A stretch of 64,000 nucleotides of DNA from Planctomycetota bacterium (GTDB lineage: Bacteria; Planctomycetota; J058; JAJDCQ01), in contig JAJDCQ010000105.1 of assembly GCA_029260755.1 (NCBI GenBank), positions 62,001-126,000 on the forward strand, in the 5' to 3' direction. The translations under genes were made by a program, and so were the position numbers. Below, piece by piece: positions 1 through 11,422 of this stretch. The notes beneath the pieces were generated by a model that ran no database searches, was not told where the DNA came from, and was given only the letters and a program-made list of their open reading frames with translations. Position 1 is the stretch's first letter; the number at the start of each line of letters is the position of its first letter.

Positions 1-778
1 CCGCGCTAAGCCACGCGATCGCGCGCGGCTCGCTCCGGGCTCGACGGAGAAGCGCCGGAGCCTTGCCGCGAAGGACGGTCCAGCCCCAGATGGAGACGAT
101 CGCGAAGACGAGGCGGATCTGCGTCGCCGAGAGCGCGTCGATGCGAGCCTCGCGGGTGATCTCGTCGACCTGCATTCCGAGCTTGGCGAGGACGAAGCCG
201 AGCGCCTGACCGAGCACGGCGCCGAACGAGCAGAGGATGCCGAGGGCGAACGCCCGGCGCCCGGCGGCGTCATCGGAGCCGTCCGCGGCGGGCGGCGGCG
301 AGTCGGAATCGGCCGGCGGTGGTCGGCGCTCGCTCGCGACCCAGGCGACGCTCCCCAGGGTGACCGCCATCCCGGCGAGCGAGATGAGGTCGAGCCCCTC
401 GCCGAGGACGAGCCAGCCGAGAAGCGCCGCGAGGGCGGGCCAGAGCGAGAAGACGAGCGTCGTCAAGCGGGGGCCGATGAACAGCAGCGCCTGAAACATG
501 CAGGCATCGCCGAAGTAGAAGCCGACGAGGCCCGACGCCGCGAGGATCCAGAACGCCCAGGCCTCGACCTCCCACGGCCAGACGCCCGCGCCGAGCCCGA
601 CGCCCGCGCCGAGGTCGGTCCGGCTGAGCCCGACCATGAGCGCGAGGAAGACGAGCGCGACGATCATCCGGAGATGGTTGACGGCGACGCTGCCGATGAG
701 GCGGCCGGCGTTCGTGAAGCAGACGGCGGTGCCGGTCCACGAGAACGCGGTGCCGAGGGCGGCGAGCTCGCCGATCAT
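1..778 (-). CDS. EamA/DMT-family membrane transporter, 3' end cut by window edge
   Basis: An open frame starts at the ATG at 778 and stays open to base 1, giving about 259 visible residues. It begins MIGELAALGTAFSWTGTA, the usual opening of drug/metabolite-transporter (EamA) proteins. At least six hydrophobic helices follow, with a charged, proline-rich loop (ERRPPPADSDSPPP) between the two halves. The first half ends in the typical pattern of a helix, LGEGLDLISLAGMAVTLGSVAWV. Such proteins are inner-membrane exporters of small metabolites; the substrate cannot be told. The start lies 15 nt past the stop of the M28 peptidase on the same strand, so the two are probably cotranscribed. The C-terminal end is missing only because the window ends. 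Confidence 0.8.
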   Translation of the reverse strand, partial: MIGELAALGTAFSWTGTAVCFTNAGRLIGSVAVNHLRMIVALVFLALMVGLSRTDLGAGVGLGAGVWPWEVEAWAFWILAASGLVGFYFGDACMFQALLFIGPRLTTLVFSLWPALAALLGWLVLGEGLDLISLAGMAVTLGSVAWVASERRPPPADSDSPPPAADGSDDAAGRRAFALGILCSFGAVLGQALGFVLAKLGMQVDEITREARIDALSATQIRLVFAIVSIWGWTVLRGKAPALLRRARSEPRAIAWLSA

Positions 779-793
779 GGATCCGCGGCGCGC

Positions 794-2308
794 CTAGGCG
801 CGCGGTCGTCGCGTCGCGAGGGTCGCCGCGAGGAGACCGGCGGCGATCACCGCGACGGTGAGGCACCACTCGAGCTGGCTTCCCCGCGGCACGAAGCCGA
901 ACGACGCGACCGCGGAGCCGAGCAGGACGGCCTCCGCGATCAGCGGAGCCACGCCGATGTAGGCGGCGACTCGTGCGAGACGGGGCAGGGTCGCCGCGAG
1001 GCAGGCGCCGAGCGCGAGGGGGACGCCGATCGACAGCCCGAGGACGCCGCCGACGAGACCGAGGCCGTAGAGGGCGACCGCGGTGATGGCGAACAGGGCG
1101 CCCGAGACCGGCCGACCGTTCGTGAGGAGACCTCCCGCGGCGATCGCCGCCGACGCCGCGGCCGCGAGACCGATCAGGAGCAGCCCGCCGCGTCCGATCG
1201 TTCGCGAGGCGATCTGGATCCAGCCATCACCGAGAAGGCGCGGGCACCGCTCGTCGGGCATGGCGGCGAGCTCGATGCAGATGCCGACGAGCGCCTGAGC
1301 CGCGTCGTCGAGGCGGGCCGAGTCGACCTTCTGCATCCCGTCGAGGGCGGTGTGGTAGCCGTCGTAGAAGTTGGTGAGGGCCGAGCCGGTCAGCATGACC
1401 GCGGGGATTCCGCCCTCGAGGAACGCGCCCGCGTCGCTGCCGGTCTTGACGCGGAGCAGCCGGATGGTGCCCTGATACCAGTAGCCGACCCGCGGATCGC
1501 CGATCCCGACCGAGACGCCTGCCCGCGCGGCGCCGGCCCGGACGGCGGACGGCAACCAGGCGCCCGGGACGCCCTCGGCATGAAAGGCGAACCCCGATGG
1601 GATCGTGTGCACGACCAGGTCGTCCTTCACCCAGCCGACGAGCTCGACGGCGACCATCGCACGGATCGCGCCGCGCTCCTCGGGGGTGAGGGCGTCGACG
1701 TGCGCGAAGGAGCCGACGCACCCCTCCTCCTCGCCGTCGTAGATCACGAGCTGCACATCGCAGCCGGGCGGCGGTCCGGCGGCGAGGACGCGGCCGGCCT
1801 CGATCATCGCCGCGATGGCGCCGGCATCATCGATCGCGCCCGGGGCGCCGCGGACGACGTCGTAGTGGGCGCCGATCACGACGGTGCGCGTGCGGTCGAG
1901 GCCGGCGACGCGGCCGACGACATTGGCGACCGTGCGGTCCTCGCTTCGCATCTTCTCGATCGTGACGTCGGTGAGCCCGACCTGACGAAACGCGAGGGCG
2001 ATCGCGTCGGGCGCCGCGGCGTGCGTGTTCGAGTAGACGCTCCGGGCGGGGTAGCGCTCCTGAAAGGCGTCGAGCCACGCGTAGGCGCGTCCCGGCTCGA
2101 CCCGAGCGGCTGCGACGGTGATCGCGGCGTCCGGCTCGCGGAGGGCGCGCTCCTCGGAGGCGAGCTCGTGCTTCCCGCCGAGGAGGAGGACGACGACGAG
2201 GAGGAGGGTGGCGTCGATCGCGATCATGGTCGCGGCCCGCCACCGACCGACGATCGGCGTCGGCGGTCGCGGGGGCGGAGGCGACGCGGGGTCTTGCGGG
2301 GCGCTCAC
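794..2308 (-). CDS. M28-family zinc metallopeptidase with N-terminal anchor and C-terminal membrane domain
   Basis: The 504-residue protein has a Pro-rich cytoplasmic start, a TM anchor (about 27-44) and an M28 aminopeptidase domain (about 70-355). The expected two-zinc ligands are visible: H148 in GAHYD, bridging D160 in GAIDDAGA, catalytic E193 and ligand E194 in DGEEEGCVGS, E222, and H319 in DGYHTALD. The last 130 residues form about four hydrophobic helices, an arrangement seen in membrane M28 peptidases. The predicted role is removal of N-terminal residues from peptides outside the cytoplasm. The precise substrate is unknown. It is transcribed just ahead of the EamA-type transporter and divergently from the small membrane protein at 2385. 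The start is a plausible ATG near a short divergent promoter region. Confidence 0.88.
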   Translation of the reverse strand: MSAPQDPASPPPPRPPTPIVGRWRAATMIAIDATLLLVVVLLLGGKHELASEERALREPDAAITVAAARVEPGRAYAWLDAFQERYPARSVYSNTHAAAPDAIALAFRQVGLTDVTIEKMRSEDRTVANVVGRVAGLDRTRTVVIGAHYDVVRGAPGAIDDAGAIAAMIEAGRVLAAGPPPGCDVQLVIYDGEEEGCVGSFAHVDALTPEERGAIRAMVAVELVGWVKDDLVVHTIPSGFAFHAEGVPGAWLPSAVRAGAARAGVSVGIGDPRVGYWYQGTIRLLRVKTGSDAGAFLEGGIPAVMLTGSALTNFYDGYHTALDGMQKVDSARLDDAAQALVGICIELAAMPDERCPRLLGDGWIQIASRTIGRGGLLLIGLAAAASAAIAAGGLLTNGRPVSGALFAITAVALYGLGLVGGVLGLSIGVPLALGACLAATLPRLARVAAYIGVAPLIAEAVLLGSAVASFGFVPRGSQLEWCLTVAVIAAGLLAATLATRRPRA

Positions 2309-2384
2309 GACGCCCTTATACCCGACTCGGCTCGGGGCGCGAAGCCGCGCGCCGACGGTTCGTCATCGCGGGGCCCTCCCGAGC

Positions 2385-2867
2385 ATGGATCCGACCACCG
2401 CCTGGCTCATCGTCCTCGTCGCGACCGCGCTCACCGCGGCCGTCTGCGGCCCGCTCGGGCTGATCCGCCGCTGGCCGAAGCCGCTCATGGCCACCGGAAT
2501 CGTCGCGACGGCCGTCCTCGTGTCGACGTCCATCGTCCAGGCGTTCTCGTGGCGGGCCCTGTCGGGCTTCCTCCTCGTTCTCTTCCCGGTCCACGCGGTC
2601 GCCTTCGGCATCGTCGCCGTCGTGCGTCGGCGACCTCGTTACGCGTTCCTGATCGCGACATTCGCCGCGCTGACGGGGGTGAGCTGGATCGGCTTCCACG
2701 AGCTCGACGCGCCCCGGACCAAGATCGTCCTCCGCGCGGTCGCGATCGCGGGAACCCTCGCCGGAATCGGCGCGGCGATCGTCGGCCGACGGAGCGATGC
2801 GAAGCCCCGCTCGACCGAGGCCCTGCAAGAGGTTCGGCGCGTGGCGACGCCCGGGAGTGACTGCTAG
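2385..2867 (+). CDS. Small polytopic membrane protein of unknown function
   Basis: This 160-residue protein begins MDPTTAWLIVLVATALTA. It has about four hydrophobic segments separated by short basic loops (RRWPK, RRRPRYAF), then a short soluble, charged tail. The longer frame reaching back to 2118 overlaps the M28 gene and reads as low-quality arginine-rich peptide, so the internal ATG at 2385 is preferred. I do not recognise a family. It is divergent from the M28 peptidase and ends 35 nt before kinase 1, so it could share a promoter with either. The hydrophobic periodicity makes a real membrane protein likely, but nothing suggests its job. Confidence 0.6.
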   Translation: MDPTTAWLIVLVATALTAAVCGPLGLIRRWPKPLMATGIVATAVLVSTSIVQAFSWRALSGFLLVLFPVHAVAFGIVAVVRRRPRYAFLIATFAALTGVSWIGFHELDAPRTKIVLRAVAIAGTLAGIGAAIVGRRSDAKPRSTEALQEVRRVATPGSDC

Positions 2868-2902
2868 GCTCGGGATGCTCCGCCAGCCCGCGGAGGGCCC
2901 CC

Positions 2903-5797
<2,895 letters not shown>

Positions 5798-5839
5798 CCA
5801 TCAGCACGCACCAAGCACGCCCCTGGGGCGGGAGAGACC

Positions 5840-7339
5840 ATGTTCGAAACGGCCGAGCTCGGACGAACGATCGACAAGGAGACGTTCGAGGAGCGAGCGG
5901 CGGAGCTGCGCCCGAAGCTCCTCCGTGTCCAGGACGAGCTCAAGGCGTCATCGGTGCCCGTGGTGATCCTGGTCAATGGGGTCGACGGCGCCGGGAAGGG
6001 TGAGACCGTCAATCTCCTTCACGAGTGGCTCGACGCGAGATGGCTGTCCACCCATGTGTTCCAGGAGAAGGTCGAGTCGGAACGCGAACGCCCGGACTAC
6101 TGGCGTTTCTGGATGAGTCTCCCACCCCGAGGACGCATCGGCGTGTACTTCGGATCCTGGTACACTGACCCCATCCTCGCTCGCGTTCACGACCGGATCG
6201 ACGACCCTGCCCTCGACCGAGCGCTCCACCGGGTCAACGCCTTCGAGCGAGAGCTCGCCGAGGATGGCGCGCTGATCATCAAGTTCTGGCTCCATCTGAG
6301 CAAGAAGCAGCAGAAGAAGCGGCTCAAGCGACTCGAGAAGGACCGACGGACACGGTGGCGGGTGACGAAGCGCGACTGGAACCACCACGGGCTCTACGAT
6401 CAGTTCCGTCGCGTCTGCGAGCGGACCCTTCGCGAGACGAGCAGCGGCGACGCGCCGTGGATCGTCGTCGAGGGAGCCGACGAGCGATACCGCAGCCTGA
6501 CCGTCACCTCGCACATCCACGACCGCCTCCGCCACTGCCTCGACGAGGCTGCCGAGGACGCGAAGCGCGGTCCGCGCAAGACCAAGGCGCGGCCGCGGGT
6601 GAAGAACCCGGTGACCATCCTCGACACCCTCGATCTCGAGAGGAGCGTCTCCAAGAAGGTCTACAGAAAGCGCCTCCCCGAGCTCCAGGGACGACTCAAT
6701 CTCCTCAGTCGAAGGATGAGCTCGAAGAAGCGCGGCGCCATCGCGGTGCTCCAGGGGTGGGACGCGGGCGGCAAGGGCGGCGCGATCCGGAGGACGATCG
6801 CGGCCCTCGACGCGCGGTCCTACCGGGTGATCCCGGTAGGCGCGCCGACCGACGAGGAGAAGGCCCACCACTACCTCTGGCGCTTCTGGCGGCAGCTCCC
6901 GCGCCGCGGGAAGCTGACGATCTACGACCGGAGCTGGTACGGACGAGTCCTGGTCGAACGGGTCGAGGGGTTCGCGACCGAGAAGGAGTGGATGCGCGCC
7001 TACGCCGAGATCAACGACTTCGAGGAGCAGCTCGTCGAGGCCGGGATCGTCCTCATCAAGTTCTGGATCCACATCAGCAAGGACGAGCAGCTGCGGCGCT
7101 TCAAGGAGCGCGAGAACACTCCCTGGAAACGCCACAAGATCACCGAGGAGGACTGGCGAAATCGGGAGAAGTGGAGCGACTACGAGGACGCAGCGAACGA
7201 GATGATCGGCCGCACGAGCACCGAGTACGCACCCTGGACCCTCGTCGAGGGTAACGACAAGCCCCACGCGCGCCTCAAGGTGCTCGAGACGTTCTGCGAG
7301 ACGTTCGAGGCAGCGGTCGGCGCGCCGAAGCGGAGGTAG
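5840..7339 (+). CDS. pap: Polyphosphate:AMP phosphotransferase, two PPK2 domains
   Basis: The 499-residue protein is a tandem of two PPK2 domains, the architecture of polyphosphate:AMP phosphotransferase (Pap). That enzyme transfers a phosphate from polyphosphate to AMP to make ADP in the cytosol. Each half has a P-loop: GVDGAGKGE (47-55) and GWDAGGKGG (306-314). Each half also has the lid/Walker-B style stretch (FGSWYTDP near 104-111 and YDRSWYGRVLVERV near 362-375) and the sequence IKFWLH/IKFWIH before a basic lid. The N-terminal half is less canonical, as in known Pap proteins where the C-terminal half is catalytic. It lies between kinase 1 and the zinc-ribbon protein with short gaps, so coexpression is likely. 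No sign of truncation. Confidence 0.92.
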   Translation: MFETAELGRTIDKETFEERAAELRPKLLRVQDELKASSVPVVILVNGVDGAGKGETVNLLHEWLDARWLSTHVFQEKVESERERPDYWRFWMSLPPRGRIGVYFGSWYTDPILARVHDRIDDPALDRALHRVNAFERELAEDGALIIKFWLHLSKKQQKKRLKRLEKDRRTRWRVTKRDWNHHGLYDQFRRVCERTLRETSSGDAPWIVVEGADERYRSLTVTSHIHDRLRHCLDEAAEDAKRGPRKTKARPRVKNPVTILDTLDLERSVSKKVYRKRLPELQGRLNLLSRRMSSKKRGAIAVLQGWDAGGKGGAIRRTIAALDARSYRVIPVGAPTDEEKAHHYLWRFWRQLPRRGKLTIYDRSWYGRVLVERVEGFATEKEWMRAYAEINDFEEQLVEAGIVLIKFWIHISKDEQLRRFKERENTPWKRHKITEEDWRNREKWSDYEDAANEMIGRTSTEYAPWTLVEGNDKPHARLKVLETFCETFEAAVGAPKRR

Positions 7340-7346
7340 GTGATCC

Positions 7347-9002
7347 ATGGCCGTGCGCGTGGCGTGTCCCGACTGCGGCGCGTGCGTCGAGATCGACGAC
7401 GCGTCGAACCCGAACCGTCGAATCGGCTGCACCGGCTGCGACCGCGTCTTCCGGGTCCGGGAGGCCGGAAGGGGACCGGCTGCTCGATCCGACCGACGGC
7501 GAGAGCGTCCGGCCGTCGACGCGAAGGCCGAGTCGAAGCCGGACGACGAGCGGCCGATCCCCCCCTGGCTCCTCGGGATGATCGCGGTGCCGGTGCTCGG
7601 GCTCCTCACGATGCCGTTCCTCGTCTCGACCTCGACGCCAGAAGCCACGACCGAGACCGCCCGGTCCACAGCGACCGCCGACGAGCCGGCCGCCGACGAA
7701 GACGGCCCCGCACGCGACGACACGGCCCAGGAGCCCGGGGCGAGCAACGAGGGCCTCAGGTCACTCCTCGCACGCGAGCGGACGCCGCCGTCGGTCATCA
7801 CCGGCGTCTCGACCAACGGCGAGCCGGCTCGCTCGGCGCCCGCTCCGACCGAGCGGCGTGACGCCGAAAGCGACGACGGGCCGGCGCGCGAGCCCGACCC
7901 CGAGCCCGCACCGAAGGCCCAGCCCGACGTCACGCGCCCGACCCGCCCGACGTCGCCGCCTCACGCCTCGGGGCTGCCGAGCGCTCCTGGCCGAGGCGAT
8001 CCCGAGCTGCCGAGCGCGCCGGGGCGAGGAGCCCCCGGGCTCCCGACCAGCCCCGGCGCGACGACGCCGGCTCCGACCCCGACCGCGCCGGTTCCGGGCG
8101 GGACGCCCGCGCTCCCGGCGAAGGAGCGACTCTGGACGCCCTCGACTCTCCTCGACGCGAAGCGATGGGCGAGCGGCTCGCCGCACTACCGGGATGCCGT
8201 CCTCGGGACGAGGGACGAGGCCTGGTACACCTCGGCTCCCAGGGTGCGCGTCGAGGCCGCGCCCGGAGAGCTCGTCGTCGGCATCGTGCCGGTCGGACGC
8301 GAGTCGGGAACGATGAGCGTCCGGTTCGACGTCTACCGCGTGATCTCGATCGAGGGCGAGACGGCCAGCCTCGAGAACCGCTACGGGCGCGTCACGGGCG
8401 TCCCCGGCCTCTTCATCCACCGTCTCGAGGGGCTCGCCCAGCACGGCATCGGGAAGATCGCGGCCGGAACGCCGACCGTCGTGGTCGCCGGCCGCGGCTA
8501 CTACGACGGCTGCAACGTCGTCGTGATCGCGTCGGTCACCGCCGGCGCCCCGGGGTCGTTCATCTCCGCGTGGGACGACGCCGCCGAGCCGCTGAAGGGC
8601 GTCGGCATCCCGATCGCCTCGTCGGGGATCTTCAGCCGCGTCGCGTTCCCCAAGGTCGAGGAGCACGGCCGGCCGGTCGGCATTATCGTCGCGGAGCACG
8701 GCGATCGCGTCTGGCTCCGGCGAAAGGTGGCCGCCGGCGGGAACGACGTGATCGTCGTGCGCAAGCGTGACACGCGCCCGGTCCGCGAGGCGACCAGCTT
8801 CCGCGTCGGCCAGCAGGTCTTCGTTCACCGCCACGGCAAGTGGCGGACGGCCCCGGTGACCAAGGTGCCCCGACCCGGGTTCTACGAGGTCGACGGCTCG
8901 ACGCTTCGCTGGCACGAGGTCTTTGCCGCCCACCCCGAGACGGGCGTCTCGCCCGACGACGGCGCCTCGGGCAAGAAGCGGTCGCGGCGCAGCCGCCGCT
9001 GA
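7347..9002 (+). CDS. Zinc-ribbon (MJ0042-like) single-pass membrane protein with β-rich C-terminal domain
   Basis: The 551-residue protein opens with a CxxC-x17-CxxC zinc ribbon (C7, C10, C28, C31) ending DRVFRVRE, the pattern of MJ0042-type zinc fingers common at the start of planctomycete and myxobacterial membrane proteins. One TM helix follows at about 73-94. A ~160-residue Pro/Ala/Thr linker contains an imperfect repeat, LPSAPGRG. The C-terminal ~280 residues look β-rich with many Gly/Val turns and no catalytic motif I can name. The likely topology is ribbon in the cytoplasm and large domain outside. The ATG at 7347 is 7 nt past the pap stop, so the two are probably cotranscribed. The function is unknown. 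Confidence 0.8.
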   Translation: MAVRVACPDCGACVEIDDASNPNRRIGCTGCDRVFRVREAGRGPAARSDRRRERPAVDAKAESKPDDERPIPPWLLGMIAVPVLGLLTMPFLVSTSTPEATTETARSTATADEPAADEDGPARDDTAQEPGASNEGLRSLLARERTPPSVITGVSTNGEPARSAPAPTERRDAESDDGPAREPDPEPAPKAQPDVTRPTRPTSPPHASGLPSAPGRGDPELPSAPGRGAPGLPTSPGATTPAPTPTAPVPGGTPALPAKERLWTPSTLLDAKRWASGSPHYRDAVLGTRDEAWYTSAPRVRVEAAPGELVVGIVPVGRESGTMSVRFDVYRVISIEGETASLENRYGRVTGVPGLFIHRLEGLAQHGIGKIAAGTPTVVVAGRGYYDGCNVVVIASVTAGAPGSFISAWDDAAEPLKGVGIPIASSGIFSRVAFPKVEEHGRPVGIIVAEHGDRVWLRRKVAAGGNDVIVVRKRDTRPVREATSFRVGQQVFVHRHGKWRTAPVTKVPRPGFYEVDGSTLRWHEVFAAHPETGVSPDDGASGKKRSRRSRR

Positions 9003-9009
9003 CCCGCCG

Positions 9010-10035
9010 TCATCGAGACTCCGTATCCACGCTGACCGGCGGCGGACGGAACGCCCACCGCAGAAGCTCCGCGGCGGACCCCAGGTCGCCCCCCTTCGCC
9101 GCCGCGACGAGCGCCTTCGATCGCGCGACTCGTCGCCTCACCCCCAGACGCATCAGTGCTCGAAACGCACGATCGAGCGCCTCACTGTCTCCCGGCAACC
9201 TCGGAGGCCGATCATGCGGCGAGGCGCGTTCACGTGGACTGCTCGCCCGCCCTTGAACACCATCGCGCCCCTCGCCACCGCCGGGGCTATCGGGCCCCCC
9301 GCCACCTCCGGGGTCATCGGGGACACGTCGGGCGCCTTCGGCTTCATCCAGAGGTGTCTCCGGCGGGGCGTTCGCCTCGCCGCCCTTTGGTTCGCCGCTC
9401 GCGACCGGAACCTCCGGCGAAACAGTGGGTTCTGGCGCTGCTGCACGCGTCGCCGGATCACGCCGGCCGCCGCGAGAACGCTCGATGATCCGCAGGACCG
9501 CCTTCGATCGGGTCAGCGCCTCGTCGGCGCTCCCGATCTCGGCGCTGATCGCGTCCTCGACCGCTTCTCGCTGCTCCGGTGTCACGTCGATCACGAACGT
9601 CAGTCGCTCGAGGCGGGGGCGATCTTCGTCAGGCGTGGAGGCCAACCGCTCGAGCTCCCGCGAGGTCAGTGACCGCGAGAGCTCGGTCCACACCTCTTCC
9701 TCGCCATCCCGTTCGGCGGCCTTCGCTGCGGTCCTCGCCTTCGTCCACTGAATCTCGCCGGCGAGGAACGCCGCTCGCATCCTTGGGAACTTCTGCAGCC
9801 GGCGCGCGATCGCGAGGAGCTGACTCGTCTTTCCGGGGGATTCGCCCGTCACCGCCGCGGAGTAGGCGCCGGTGCTCCGAAAGCCGAGCGGTACGTACAG
9901 CCGCTCCTCATCCATCTCGAGCAGCTCGAACGCGAGCTCGGCGTGATACTCGTTTCTCTTCCGAACCGTCGCGCGGATGCGGCGATCGAGGGACTGAGCC
10001 TGAACGAGCCGGCGGTCGGGGTCGATGGCTTTCAT
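9010..10035 (-). CDS. DUF222/HNH-nuclease-like protein lacking the HNH motif
   Basis: The 341-residue protein starts at the ATG at 10035, behind GGGAGAGG; an in-frame extension to 10164 reads as unlikely sequence. Residues 1-170 resemble the helical N-terminal region of DUF222-type HNH endonucleases: charged helices, YVPLGFRSTGAYSAA, then SPGKTSQLLAIARRLQKFP, and TFVIDVTPEQREAVEDAI. Residues ~200-290 are a Gly/Pro/Glu-rich linker. The last 50 residues (ALDRAFRALMRLGVRRRVAR) resemble the RuvA-like C-terminal helices those proteins carry. Normally an HNH cassette with CxxC and HH sits in the middle; none is present here. It may be a non-nucleolytic relative or a decayed copy. It is convergent with the zinc-ribbon gene and preceded by an unusually AT-rich stretch. 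Confidence 0.65.
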   Translation of the reverse strand: MKAIDPDRRLVQAQSLDRRIRATVRKRNEYHAELAFELLEMDEERLYVPLGFRSTGAYSAAVTGESPGKTSQLLAIARRLQKFPRMRAAFLAGEIQWTKARTAAKAAERDGEEEVWTELSRSLTSRELERLASTPDEDRPRLERLTFVIDVTPEQREAVEDAISAEIGSADEALTRSKAVLRIIERSRGGRRDPATRAAAPEPTVSPEVPVASGEPKGGEANAPPETPLDEAEGARRVPDDPGGGGGPDSPGGGEGRDGVQGRASSPRERASPHDRPPRLPGDSEALDRAFRALMRLGVRRRVARSKALVAAAKGGDLGSAAELLRWAFRPPPVSVDTESR

Positions 10036-10087
10036 GGGGCACCCTCTCCCTTTCGTCCGCGTGAATAGACGATGGAGAGGCCTCGAG

Positions 10088-10132
10088 TGTTTGCGGAAAT
10101 ATAGGGTTTTTGCTGGGGTATTATTACAGATG
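10088..10132 (-). promoter_or_regulatory. AT-rich upstream region of the DUF222-like gene, probable promoter
   Basis: This ~45-bp patch is strikingly AT-rich for the window. On the minus strand it contains TATATT (rc of 10098-10103), a fair -10 element, 63 nt before the start codon. I see no good -35 hexamer at 17 nt. It is the most AT-rich segment near this gene, and I infer it drives the DUF222-like gene. Confidence 0.3.
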
Positions 10133-10181
10133 CAGCGGACGGGTTGACGGTGACTGGGCGACACGGTCTTCGTGGTCGATC

Positions 10182-10216
10182 GGCCGGCGGGAGATTCACA
10201 TGAATCTCCGGGCCGG
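10182..10216 (-). terminator. Stem-loop after pheA, probable transcription terminator
   Basis: Just downstream of the pheA stop lies a perfect 9-bp inverted repeat, GGAGATTCA / TGAATCTCC (10190-10198 and 10201-10209). It is extended by an outer GC-rich stem (GGCCG with its complement) across a small internal loop. There is no T-run, as is usual in high-GC genomes. Its position at the end of a seven-gene operon and before the promoter of the next gene fits a terminator. Confidence 0.55.
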
Positions 10217-10224
10217 CGCCGACG

Positions 10225-11415
10225 TCACTCGCCTGGCTCGACCGGCTGCGCCTCCTTCGTCGTCCGAGCTGGAAAGCTGCCGAGCACCTTGAGGAAGCTC
10301 GTCGACTCGCCGAGCTTCTCGAGCGCCGTTCGGGTCCCGTCGGCGGCGACGTTGCCCTCGAAGTCCACGTAGAAGAGGTACTCCCATGGCGTGTTGGGCC
10401 GCGGGCGGCTCTCGAGCTTGGTCAGGTTGAGATGGTGCTCCGCGAGCACCCGGAGGCACTCCGCCAGAGCCCCCTCCTCGTGCTTCGTCGCGAGGATCAT
10501 TGCCGTCTTGCACGGAATCCGAGGATCGAACCGGACCGGCTCGCGGGCCACGACGACGAACCTCGTGAAGTTCTCGGGTTGGTTCGCAATCTCACGCCGG
10601 ACGACGACCAGCCCGCGCAGCCGCGCGGCCTCCTCGCTCGCGATGGCCGCCTGTGTCCGGTCGCCGTCGTCCCGGACCTTGTCGACCGACATCGCCGTGT
10701 CGGTGAAGCTTCGGACCTCGCACCCCTCGAGGCTCGCGAGAAAGCGGCTGCACTGGGCCAGCGCCTGGGGATGGCTGAAGACGGCGCGGATCTCCTCGAG
10801 CGGCAGGGGCTCGAGGGTGACGAGGCAGTGCCGAACGTCCTGGACCTCCTCGCCGACGATGGCGAGGTCCATCTTGGCGAGGAGGTCGTAGGCCTCGTTG
10901 ATGGAGCCCGCCGTCGTGTTCTCGATCGGGAGCATCGCGTAGTCCGCGCTGCCCGCCGCGACCGCCTCGAGGATCTCGGCGAACGTGTCGCGTCCGACCA
11001 GTCGGGCCGCGACGTCGCGGGCGGAGAAGTGGCGGGCGGCCGCCGCGTGACTGTAGGCCCCTTCGGTTCCCTGATACGCGACGATCACGTCGGTCTTGCC
11101 GCGGAGCGCGGGGTTCTGCCGATCGACGAGAAACTCCTGCTGGGTCCGGACGCTGTGGTCGAGGATCGCCTGGAAGAGGCGCTTCACGAACGTCGCGTCG
11201 AGCCCCGCCGCCTCGCCTCGCGAGACGATCGCCCCGAGGAGCGCGGCCTCGCGCTCGGGGTCGCGGAGGCGCTCGTCGCCCGCCTCGTCCTTGTGACGGG
11301 CGACCTCGGCGATCAGCCGCTGCCTCTCCGCGAGCGCGTCGACGATGCGCCCGTCGACGTCGTCGAGGCGGGCCCGAAACGAGCCCAGAGGAGACGAGGC
11401 GTCTTCGTTCGGCAT
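10225..11415 (-). CDS. pheA: Bifunctional chorismate mutase / prephenate dehydratase (P-protein)
   Basis: The 396-residue protein joins three domains in the P-protein order. An AroQ-type chorismate mutase spans ~10-95, with R15, IVDALAERQRLIAEVARHK and D.ERE motifs. A prephenate dehydratase spans ~108-290, with YQGTEGAYS, PIENTTAGS and ENFTRFVVV (the conserved TRF). An ACT domain spans ~300-380 and has the phenylalanine-binding motif ESRP. It converts chorismate to prephenate and then phenylpyruvate for phenylalanine synthesis, and feedback inhibition by Phe through ACT is expected. Length is normal. It starts 7 nt after the RDD gene, so it is the last gene of the DUF4129-MoxR operon, an unusual partner for a membrane cluster. 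A stem-loop follows its stop. Confidence 0.95.
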   Translation of the reverse strand: MPNEDASSPLGSFRARLDDVDGRIVDALAERQRLIAEVARHKDEAGDERLRDPEREAALLGAIVSRGEAAGLDATFVKRLFQAILDHSVRTQQEFLVDRQNPALRGKTDVIVAYQGTEGAYSHAAAARHFSARDVAARLVGRDTFAEILEAVAAGSADYAMLPIENTTAGSINEAYDLLAKMDLAIVGEEVQDVRHCLVTLEPLPLEEIRAVFSHPQALAQCSRFLASLEGCEVRSFTDTAMSVDKVRDDGDRTQAAIASEEAARLRGLVVVRREIANQPENFTRFVVVAREPVRFDPRIPCKTAMILATKHEEGALAECLRVLAEHHLNLTKLESRPRPNTPWEYLFYVDFEGNVAADGTRTALEKLGESTSFLKVLGSFPARTTKEAQPVEPGE

Positions 11416-11422
11416 GGATCCC

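Noticed and set aside
674..2860. A long + strand frame (728 codons) opposite the M28 gene
   Set aside because: Arg/Asp/Glu-rich sequence without any domain; it is the antisense of a clear M28 gene. Long shadow frames are expected at this GC content.
9228..9236. Another GTTCACGTG site, inside the DUF222-like gene
   Set aside because: A single hit within coding sequence; not part of the array and expected by chance.
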